Assembly (NCBI GenBank): GCA_947176685.1
Contig: CAMWRL010000016.1
Location: 1 to 17,093 of the forward strand
Direction of reading: 5' to 3'
From: an uncultured Ruminococcus sp.
Lineage (GTDB): Bacteria > Bacillota > Clostridia > Oscillospirales > Ruminococcaceae
Length of the DNA: 17,093 nt
Program-made: the position numbers and the translations under genes
Shown: positions 1-6,298 of the stretch, in pieces
Layout: each line of letters opens with the position of its first letter
Numbering within the stretch: position 1 is the stretch's first letter
Notes under the pieces: model-generated
Database searches by the model: none
Told to the model about the DNA's origin: nothing
The model's input: only the letters and a program-made list of their open reading frames with translations

Positions 1-2474
1 CCTGTTACATAGGAGTATGAAAGCGGATTGCGTCCGAAGAGGTAGTCAAGACCTGTAACAACACCGTTCATGTAAGTAATATCCTTTGTCAAATCATAAG
101 CGTAAGCCATAACAATACAGTTATTGATAACCATAGAGTTTGAACCCCACTCATAACCGTTAATCATAATAGACGGGTCAAGGTTGTTCGGGTCATTGTA
201 ATCCGGACCATCATACTTGTATGGAATACCGTAGCCCTGTTCGTTTTCGCACTTAATGTATTCGTCAGCAGCTGCCTTAACGCTTTCTACTATCTTGCTG
301 TTTTCGCTGTCAGAAAGGAGGTCGCTGTGGAGAGCAAGTGTAAGTGAACCAGCAGAAGCAGTATTACCCCAGTTAAATGAAGTAAATGAACCACTGCCCT
401 TATTTTCGCCACCAATCATTCTTGTGCCTACATTGTAAGCGTAGTCAGCGTACTTAGGGTCGTCAATCTTAGACTTATATGTAGCAGCATCAGAATCGCC
501 CATTGCAGAAGCAGATACGAAGATTTCGCAAGCTGCCCAGTAAGCGTCATCAAGAACGTTGTCATCACCGTAAGGTCCGCCGCCCTTTGCCTGCCACATA
601 GGTGCATAGAGTGAATCTTCTCTGAGTTCTTCCTTTGCACACTCGCACTTAAGATCCGGATGAGTAGTCGGTGTGCTGTCATATTCATACCAGTACTTTT
701 CATATGCAGCAAATGCTTCCTTAGCACTGTCAAGATATGTCTTAGCCTTAGCAGCGTCATATGGCTGCCAAAGTCTTGCAGCCTGTGCAGCACAAGCAGC
801 ATAGTTAAGTGTAGCAGCGAATGTCGGAGGCTTTACGATACGAACAGTTCCCCATTCCTCATCGTAATCCCACGGTCTGGTAGCAAGACCTGTCCACTTG
901 TGGTCGTGGAGCTTGTGATAGTAAAGACCCTCATACTTGCCCCATGCGCTGTCGCTGGAAGTAACTTTCATCTGTGCAATCCAGTCAAGTTCTACAGCAG
1001 CTTCATCGAGAACGTCAGGAATCTTGTTTCCTGCTTCAGGAATTACAACAACACCCGAATTATCATCAAACTTTTTGTCATAACCTTCCTGACTGATTGC
1101 TCTTTCATACATATTCTGGAGAGTCCAAACAGAGATACCGCCGTTTACAACGTATTTACCGTGGTCACCGGCATCGTACCAACCGCCGTTTGCAGTAAGA
1201 GTGCCTGATGCGTATGTTGAGGTTGCTTCTTCCTTAGAAGAATATTCATTCTTCCAGATTTTCTGGATAGATGCCTTATCGGTCTGGTGACCACCTTTGT
1301 GACCCATTCCGGTACCCTTGCCATCCTCACCGCCTGATGTACAGTATTTATCCTCTATATCAATACCTGAACGGTTCTGATAGAAGTAGTTCATTGCGTT
1401 TGTAAGGAGGTTGTGAGATTCATCATAGTAAATATTGTCACCGATATTGAACTCGAATGACCTCCAGTCCTGTCCCTTTATCTGGAGATAGTATCTGCCG
1501 GGTTTATCGTACTCAGTGAAGTCGAGTGTACATACGTTATCAGCAGAATCCTTGTCAGCCTTAACTTCAGAAGTCTTGCCTGTGTATACAACAGAGCCTG
1601 AGCTTGCGTCAACAAGTTCGAAGTCATAAGAACCGCTGAGACTTATCGTTGTAGCACCGTGAAGAATATCACCCTTGTTATCACCGAGAGTTGCAACCTT
1701 TTTAAGATTCGGATAATAACCAATCTGGTTTACAGAAATGAAGTTTTTAGTTGCACCGAGAGTACCAAGATTGCTGTCAGCAGTTGTACTATAGTCACGG
1801 TTTACAGCACCGTATGAAGCATTTACATCTGCATCGCAGTCACTGCAGGTTGTACATTCGATAGACATATTGTCAAACCAGAGTTCGTCGCCGTCCTGAG
1901 CGTTACCGCCATAACCGTTGCTGTCCTTAGCATAGTGGAAAGCCCACTCAACGCCCTCAAGGTCCTGAGTAGGAGTAAATGTACCTGAGAAAGTCTGATA
2001 TGAAGTTGTCAGCTTGACAGCACTGCCCCACTGACCGCCCATATGCGGACCCATGTGCATATCGTTTGAATTTCCGTCGAGGTCAAAATATTCTTCATCG
2101 CCCTTGATATTACCAATCTTTGAGCAAAGTTCCATTCCGTTTCTGCTTGCTTTTGCATCGAAGCTTACTTTGTAAGTGTGACCTGCCTTAAAGTTAAGGT
2201 TTCTGTGTCTGAACTGAAGGTCCCACTTGGACTTTTCAGCACCTTCAGCCACTTTAATTGTAATGTGGAAAGCTTCATCTTCAATTTTGAAGTCCTGCTT
2301 TGCCGGGCTTGATTCGCAAGTATGCCAAGGAAGTGCCTTATGTTCGAAAGTTGATTCGCCAAGCACCTGACCAGCTGAAGCGGTTATAGGAGCAACCATG
2401 CCGGTAACAGCTGTAGCGAGCATAGCGGCAGACATAAGACTTCCGGCAATTGCTCTAGAAAGTTTCTTGTGCAT
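1..2474 (-). CDS. Secreted CBM4–Ig–GH9 cellulase (CbhA/CelK-like), 3' end outside window
   Basis: Glycoside hydrolase family 9 beta-1,4-glucanase, missing its C-terminus at the window edge; 824 codons are visible. It starts at ATG 2474, 7 nt after a GGGAGGG ribosome binding site (2482-2488). A Sec signal peptide covers residues 1 to about 33 (MHKKLSRAIAGSLMSAAML, ending ITASA). A CBM4-type carbohydrate-binding module follows at about 35-204 (starts VLGESTFE, ends DELWFDNMSIE). A short Cys-containing linker leads to an Ig-like CelD_N domain at about 245-342 (starts FISVNQIGYYP). The GH9 domain begins near 345. Its catalytic Asp pair is in the DAGD motif at 434-437. The visible part ends in the GH9 signature DYLFGRNPLSYSYVTG, so the later conserved His and the general-acid Glu, and any dockerin, lie outside. 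The order CBM4–Ig–GH9 resembles CbhA and CelK of Clostridium thermocellum. It probably acts extracellularly on cellulose. It has its own promoter, and the gene upstream ends in a terminator. Confidence 0.93.
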   Translation of the reverse strand, partial: MHKKLSRAIAGSLMSAAMLATAVTGMVAPITASAGQVLGESTFEHKALPWHTCESSPAKQDFKIEDEAFHITIKVAEGAEKSKWDLQFRHRNLNFKAGHTYKVSFDAKASRNGMELCSKIGNIKGDEEYFDLDGNSNDMHMGPHMGGQWGSAVKLTTSYQTFSGTFTPTQDLEGVEWAFHYAKDSNGYGGNAQDGDELWFDNMSIECTTCSDCDADVNASYGAVNRDYSTTADSNLGTLGATKNFISVNQIGYYPNLKKVATLGDNKGDILHGATTISLSGSYDFELVDASSGSVVYTGKTSEVKADKDSADNVCTLDFTEYDKPGRYYLQIKGQDWRSFEFNIGDNIYYDESHNLLTNAMNYFYQNRSGIDIEDKYCTSGGEDGKGTGMGHKGGHQTDKASIQKIWKNEYSSKEEATSTYASGTLTANGGWYDAGDHGKYVVNGGISVWTLQNMYERAISQEGYDKKFDDNSGVVVIPEAGNKIPDVLDEAAVELDWIAQMKVTSSDSAWGKYEGLYYHKLHDHKWTGLATRPWDYDEEWGTVRIVKPPTFAATLNYAACAAQAARLWQPYDAAKAKTYLDSAKEAFAAYEKYWYEYDSTPTTHPDLKCECAKEELREDSLYAPMWQAKGGGPYGDDNVLDDAYWAACEIFVSASAMGDSDAATYKSKIDDPKYADYAYNVGTRMIGGENKGSGSFTSFNWGNTASAGSLTLALHSDLLSDSENSKIVESVKAAADEYIKCENEQGYGIPYKYDGPDYNDPNNLDPSIMINGYEWGSNSMVINNCIVMAYAYDLTKDITYMNGVVTGLDYLFGRNPLSYSYVT

Positions 2475-2604
2475 TTGTATACCCTCCCAAAAAATATAAA
2501 TTAATTATAACGCAGTGTCAGTGCAAACACTGTGGTTATATCAGAAATACTGGCAAGCGGTTGTCCTCTGAGACTTGCACCAAACCATTTTACTTACCAA
2601 TCTT
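2475..2604 (-). promoter_or_regulatory. Long, foldable 5' leader of the CBM4–GH9 gene
   Basis: The inferred transcript start near 2598 leaves a leader of about 125 nt before ATG 2474. Seen directly on the minus strand: GTGCAAG (2580-2574) can pair with TTTGCAC (2527-2521), closing a domain that holds a small hairpin GTCU/GGAC (2574-2571 with 2566-2563, loop CAGA). The 3' strand of that closing helix can instead form the hairpin CAGTG-TTTG-CACTG (2532-2519). CAGTG can also pair with a second CACTG at 2517-2513, and GCAAG (2578-2574) with CTTGC (2557-2553). These pairings are mutually exclusive. I do not recognise a known riboswitch class. A regulatory role is inference from the length and the competing helices. 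Confidence 0.4.
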
Positions 2605-2633
2605 ATTATATTATATCCTGTAAAAAAAGTAAA
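2605..2633 (-). promoter_or_regulatory. Sigma-A-type promoter for the CBM4–GH9 gene
   Basis: On the minus strand, TTTACT (2633-2628), a 17-nt spacer and a perfect TATAAT (2610-2605) form a plausible promoter. A second overlapping TATAAT lies at 2615-2610. It faces the GH9 gene starting at 2474 and lies after the terminator of the preceding cellulase gene, so the downstream GH9 gene is probably transcribed independently. Confidence 0.68.
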
Positions 2634-2701
2634 TAGATTTTCGGAATTTCGTCATATCTCCTAATATAGAATCAACTTTTTTGTATATTTCATACAATAC
2701 C

Positions 2702-2736
2702 AAAAAAGCACAAAAGAGAAGCGGACTTCTCTTTTG
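2702..2736 (-). terminator. Intrinsic terminator of the GH9–CBM3c–dockerin gene
   Basis: A perfect 11-bp inverted repeat (CAAAAGAGAAG at 2711-2721 and CTTCTCTTTTG at 2726-2736, loop of 4) is followed on the minus strand by GC and six T residues (2707-2702). It lies about 50 nt after the stop codon at 2784, a standard Rho-independent layout. Together with the promoter at 5229-5257 it makes the dockerin-bearing cellulase a one-gene transcription unit. Confidence 0.88.
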
Positions 2737-2783
2737 CATTTGTAATATTAATAAGTTATATATTATGACTTACTGTACCCGAA

Positions 2784-5192
2784 TCAGCCCAGAAGACTTT
2801 CATCAAACGGAAGTTCATCAACCTTTTTGAGGTCAAGATACTGTATAGCCAGAGCGTCCTTTGGCGTAACGCCGTCACCGTTTCCAAGAACGTCTGCATT
2901 CTTTTCTGCCTGTCCGGTGAGCTTATATTCATCGGGGTTTGAGAGAGCCTGCATTATCAGTACAGCGTCAGCAAGACTTACTTTACCGTCAAGGTTTGCA
3001 TCACCAATCAATGTCTTGTCATCACCGGAAGTCGTATTACCTGTAGACGGTTCAGACGGTTTTGTAGGACTTGTAACGTCCGGCTTAGTGCCGTCAGGTT
3101 CTTCGCCCCAGACAAGAACATCATCAACATACATTGTTATGTGATTATTTTCAGCCGCTTTAAGCTCAAGTTTATTCGGAGCGTCCTCAACACCTTCATA
3201 TGACCAGTCATTTGTTGTGTCCCATGCACCTGTTGTCGGTTTGCCGTCAACAGCGTCCGGAATTGAAATTCTGAACTGAACCTCATCTCTGTGTTCGCTC
3301 TGACCTGTGGGCATAATAGCTCTGCCGTCCTCAAATACTATTTCAGCATAATAAGTGTTGCCTGACGGGTCGCCCTCATATTTTACCGGCTTGCCTGTAG
3401 TAGTTGCGTATCCCTGCTTACCCTCCTGATACTGCTGAGAACCGATTGATACAGTGATATTGTCAACAGAAAGTCCAGCAGCAAGAACCTCCGAAACATC
3501 AAAATAATATCTGAACTTGATATTTTTTGCTACTCTTGTGGGCCATGCGGTATGATTCATAGCCCAAGCCTTTATTTCGGTGTAGCTGTCACCTTTGCCA
3601 TTGAGAGATGCAGCCATTTTCCATTCTGACCACTTCGGAGTTTCAGCTGGCGGGAAATCTGCAAGAGGTTCTCCGCCGTAATCGTCAAGGAACGCACAAA
3701 GTGCGGCGGTATAGCCTGCATTATAGTCAATAGCTACCTCAGTATTCATATACGAACCGTTTGTATCTGTAAAAGTGCCGTCAGAAGAAGGTCCGCCCTC
3801 CAAAGCACCATAAAGAACATGAGCATATTCTCTCTGCCAGCCGTCATCTTCTTCCGGTTCAGGAGTGCCAAGTTCGTTCCAGTGGTCATCATGAATACCG
3901 GAAGCTCCTCTGTGATGTATATTAACAGGATTCTTTTCGCCCATTCCTACAACATAGCAAAGTCCGAGGTCGTTTTCACCGAAAGCGTAATCCATCATTT
4001 TCTTTGCCCAGTCGTTGTACTTCTTTGAAAGTGCGGCATCATCTTTGAAAATGGTATCACTTGCGAGTTTTGCAAGCCAGCCTGTACCCTCTGCATATCT
4101 GAGAACGCCCCAGCCCTGAAGAACAGGCATACCGTCCGGAGTATTGGAAATTGTCTTGCCGTTGTAGCCGTTAATCCAGAATTCAAGGTGATGTGAAACG
4201 TGGTCAATCCATTCTTTCTTGCCGGTATTTATGGCATAAAGAAGTGCCGCCGCCTGAGTGGTATCGTCCCAGCAGAATCCCCATGTATACTTCATATCCG
4301 TTGACTGACTTTCCTTAGGGAACAGCGGAATATATTCTTTTTCGCACTTGTCAAGGTACGCTTTGTCGCCTGTAGCCATATACATCCAGTTAGCGGCATA
4401 CATAAGCTCGTCAATAAAATTATCTGTACCCTGATTATTTATAGTATGATAATATTTTCCCTGAATGCCTTCGTCTTCGTTGGCATCAGCACCTTTTTCA
4501 GCCCACACATCATTTGCAAGTTTAAAAAGACTTTCAGCGTGTTTGAGATAACTTTTGGCAGTTGTCGGGTCTTCGTCCTTGAAAACAATATATCCGCCTG
4601 CCATAGCGGCAGCCATTTCAGCTATTGTAGTGCAGTTTGTGATAGTGTCGTAAGGTCTTTCCTCGGTCTCGTTCTTGAGATTGAACTTCCTCATATAAAC
4701 CTCAGGGCTTCCGTACCATACGTGGTCAAAACCGTCCTCACCGATAGTACCAATTACTTTGTCTCCCAAATCGCAGGCTGCAACGTAATCCAGACCCCAT
4801 TTGAGGTTGCGGAGATATAAGTCATAAAGTCCGGCTTTCTTGACTGCGTCCTTATATTCAATAAGTCCCCACGAAAGAACAGAAGCAGTATAAGCATTGG
4901 TAAGAGTAAATTTAAGGTGGTCACCTGCATCAAACCAACCGCCGTCAATAATATCTGACGGAGTGCCGTCCTCTTTAATCATTGTGTCGGAACGCCATGA
5001 AACGGAGTTCCATTCCGGCAGAATACCTGCCTGCTGAACCTCATAGAAAAACATTGATTTCTGGAGAGCTTCGGCATAATTAACTTCAACTTCTGCCTTT
5101 GCATTGACGGCTTTTTCCGTTGGAAGACATGTCATCATTCCGGCAGAAAGCGCAATTGCTGATACTGCGGCGGCAACTTTCTTAAAAATCAT
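2784..5192 (-). CDS. Cellulosomal GH9–CBM3c–dockerin endoglucanase
   Basis: Secreted GH9 cellulase of 802 residues. I chose ATG 5192 over an upstream in-frame ATG (5237) because it follows an AGAGGGG site by 9 nt and begins a proper signal peptide (MIFKKVAAAVSAIALSAGMM, mature near residue 33). The N-terminal GH9 domain runs to about 505, with catalytic Asp in DAGDH (88-91), a conserved HHRGASG histidine loop and the general-acid Glu485 in NTEVAIDYNAG. A CBM3c-type module follows at about 520-697 (EIKAWAMNHTAWPTRV, then DEVQFRISIPD). A Pro/Thr/Ser linker is at about 698-727. The type I dockerin occupies 728-802, with calcium loops DANLDGKVSLAD and DVLGNGDGVTPKD. GH9–CBM3c enzymes are usually processive endoglucanases, and the dockerin would place it on a scaffoldin cohesin. 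The second dockerin loop is non-canonical in length. It has its own promoter and terminator. Confidence 0.96.
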   Translation of the reverse strand: MIFKKVAAAVSAIALSAGMMTCLPTEKAVNAKAEVEVNYAEALQKSMFFYEVQQAGILPEWNSVSWRSDTMIKEDGTPSDIIDGGWFDAGDHLKFTLTNAYTASVLSWGLIEYKDAVKKAGLYDLYLRNLKWGLDYVAACDLGDKVIGTIGEDGFDHVWYGSPEVYMRKFNLKNETEERPYDTITNCTTIAEMAAAMAGGYIVFKDEDPTTAKSYLKHAESLFKLANDVWAEKGADANEDEGIQGKYYHTINNQGTDNFIDELMYAANWMYMATGDKAYLDKCEKEYIPLFPKESQSTDMKYTWGFCWDDTTQAAALLYAINTGKKEWIDHVSHHLEFWINGYNGKTISNTPDGMPVLQGWGVLRYAEGTGWLAKLASDTIFKDDAALSKKYNDWAKKMMDYAFGENDLGLCYVVGMGEKNPVNIHHRGASGIHDDHWNELGTPEPEEDDGWQREYAHVLYGALEGGPSSDGTFTDTNGSYMNTEVAIDYNAGYTAALCAFLDDYGGEPLADFPPAETPKWSEWKMAASLNGKGDSYTEIKAWAMNHTAWPTRVAKNIKFRYYFDVSEVLAAGLSVDNITVSIGSQQYQEGKQGYATTTGKPVKYEGDPSGNTYYAEIVFEDGRAIMPTGQSEHRDEVQFRISIPDAVDGKPTTGAWDTTNDWSYEGVEDAPNKLELKAAENNHITMYVDDVLVWGEEPDGTKPDVTSPTKPSEPSTGNTTSGDDKTLIGDANLDGKVSLADAVLIMQALSNPDEYKLTGQAEKNADVLGNGDGVTPKDALAIQYLDLKKVDELPFDESLLG

Positions 5193-5228
5193 AGATATTA
5201 ACCCCTCTCTGTTAAATAGTATAATTTT

Positions 5229-5257
5229 AATATACAATATTTATTTTAGTTTGTCAA
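5229..5257 (-). promoter_or_regulatory. Strong sigma-A-type promoter for the dockerin-bearing GH9 gene
   Basis: The minus strand carries a perfect TTGACA (5257-5252), a 17-nt AT-rich spacer and TATATT (5234-5229). Transcription would start near 5222, giving a leader of about 30 nt before ATG 5192. It begins about 20 bp after the stop codon of the four-cysteine gene. No terminator is visible between them, so read-through from upstream could add to expression. Confidence 0.82.
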
Positions 5258-5276
5258 TAATAATCTGAAAATTTTA

Positions 5277-5822
5277 TCATAATGTCCAGTCGTGAATCCT
5301 TTCTCCGTTTATTTTCAGTGACGCTGAACGGATAACTCCGGCTTTTTTAAGTTCTTCCAGAAGCCTGTAATAACCGTCAATAATTTCCTGTCTGTCGTCC
5401 GAATAAATGCTTTCGCACGGATAATTAACGTCTGCACACACATAACCCTTGTATTCCTGCCATTCGTATTTTTCGCTTCTCCATTCGGCATAAAGAAAAC
5501 CTTTCCATTTTTCGCCGTGAACCGATTTCAGAACACCATTATTAGTATGGTTTTCGGGCTTGAAACAGAACAATTTATTGTCTTCCTCAATATAAAGCCG
5601 TCCACATTGTGAACACTGATAGACAGTCTTTGTCATATCCGGAACTCTGAAATAAAAATTATCAACAAGTTTTTTTCTGTCCGGACACTCAGAACCAATA
5701 ATTGACGACACTGAATCAAGATAATCAAAATAGTCCTGGTCTGACATAATACGCCCTTTATAACTAAGATGGTCTGAACTGTCGTGTATCTTATAACCGC
5801 AATAACACCTTATCCAACTCAT
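5277..5822 (-). CDS. Uncharacterised four-cysteine (zinc-ribbon-like) protein
   Basis: A 181-residue soluble protein of a family I do not recognise. No signal peptide or membrane segment is visible. It has Cys6-x-Cys8 at the N-terminus (RCYCGYKI) and Cys70-x2-Cys73 in the middle (YQCSQCGRLY), a spacing that suggests one Cys4 metal site built from two distant knuckles. The middle is rich in Trp and Tyr (KWKGFLYAEW, YEWQEYKGY). The C-terminal third has an amphipathic helix (RQEIIDGYYRLLEELKKAG) and ends SLKINGERIHDWTL. It starts at ATG 5822, only 2 nt after the stop of the DUF1810 gene and 5 nt after a GGAAAGGG-like site, so the two are probably translated from one message. The metal site is inferred from cysteine spacing. 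A small immunity-type or nucleic-acid-binding protein is possible but unsupported. Confidence 0.75.
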   Translation of the reverse strand: MSWIRCYCGYKIHDSSDHLSYKGRIMSDQDYFDYLDSVSSIIGSECPDRKKLVDNFYFRVPDMTKTVYQCSQCGRLYIEEDNKLFCFKPENHTNNGVLKSVHGEKWKGFLYAEWRSEKYEWQEYKGYVCADVNYPCESIYSDDRQEIIDGYYRLLEELKKAGVIRSASLKINGERIHDWTL

Positions 5823-5824
5823 AA

Positions 5825-6235
5825 TTATCCCTTTCCGTGTATGATTTCAAGTGTCAGTTTATCATACTGTCCGTCATAGAATTTTTCAATGACTTTGCTG
5901 AAAACTTCTACAGACGGGTCGGCTTCGTGAAAAAGCGTCATACTGGACTTGACTTTCATAGAATCGGTATATCCCAGTATATTTACAGCGGTATCATTGT
6001 TTTTTAACAGTTCTTCTGAAATTTCGGTCAGCCTTGCACGAAGTACAGGGTTTGCAAGATATTCCCGTGCTTCGTCAAGGTTTTCTATACCGTAATATTT
6101 CGCTGTACCGCTGTAACCCAGATGTTTAAGCTGCGGAAAAATATACCATATCCAATGGGACGTTTTTCTGCCGTTCCGGATTTCAGCAAGTGCCTGTATG
6201 TAATGCAATTCCTGAGCCTTTAAAAATCTTTCCAT
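5825..6235 (-). CDS. DUF1810 family protein
   Basis: A 136-residue cytosolic protein that matches the DUF1810 family along its whole length: the N-terminal RFLKAQE, then ALAEIRNGRKTSHWIWYIFPQ, the Tyr/Gly-rich YSGTAKYYGI and the conserved EYLANPVLRARL. The family's biochemical function is not established. ATG 6235 is preferred over an in-frame start at 6271 because it follows AGGAGGG (6239-6245) closely and begins at the family's usual N-terminus. The longer version would also start inside the upstream terminator hairpin. The gene sits just behind the terminator of the IspH–S1 gene and 2 nt before the four-cysteine gene. No promoter of its own could be identified, so expression may depend on terminator read-through or on a promoter inside the end of the S1 coding region. 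Confidence 0.88.
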   Translation of the reverse strand: MERFLKAQELHYIQALAEIRNGRKTSHWIWYIFPQLKHLGYSGTAKYYGIENLDEAREYLANPVLRARLTEISEELLKNNDTAVNILGYTDSMKVKSSMTLFHEADPSVEVFSKVIEKFYDGQYDKLTLEIIHGKG

Positions 6236-6250
6236 AAGCCCTCCTGTCAA

Positions 6251-6281
6251 AATAAAAGGGACTGCACACATATGCAGTCCC
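6251..6281 (-). terminator. Intrinsic terminator after the IspH–S1 gene
   Basis: A perfect 9-bp stem (GGGACTGCA at 6258-6266 with TGCAGTCCC at 6273-6281, loop of 6) is followed on the minus strand by TTTTATTTT (6257 down to about 6249). It begins 18 nt after the TAA at 6299 and probably closes the long housekeeping array. The ribosome binding site of the DUF1810 gene follows only a few bases later. Confidence 0.85.
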
Positions 6282-6298
6282 CTATCAGGTAAAAATAA

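Noticed and set aside
660..1208. Plus-strand open frame of 182 codons
   Set aside because: It lies wholly antisense to the GH9 coding sequence, has no SD and encodes no recognisable domain. The minus frame shows clear CBM4–Ig–GH9 homology.
2535..2590. Cobalamin-riboswitch-like string GGTGCAAGTC followed by CCGC and CAGTA in the GH9 leader
   Set aside because: The expected P4 pairing around the GGTGCAAGTC element is absent and the B12-box equivalent is poor. A cobalamin switch before a cellulase would also be odd.
5193..5237. Longer start of the dockerin-bearing GH9 gene at ATG 5237
   Set aside because: It would place a hydrophobic stub before the signal peptide and overlap the -10 element at 5229-5234. 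The SD at 5202-5208 serves ATG 5192.
6236..6271. Longer DUF1810 start at 6271
   Set aside because: It would begin inside the terminator hairpin, has no SD and adds residues not usual for the family.
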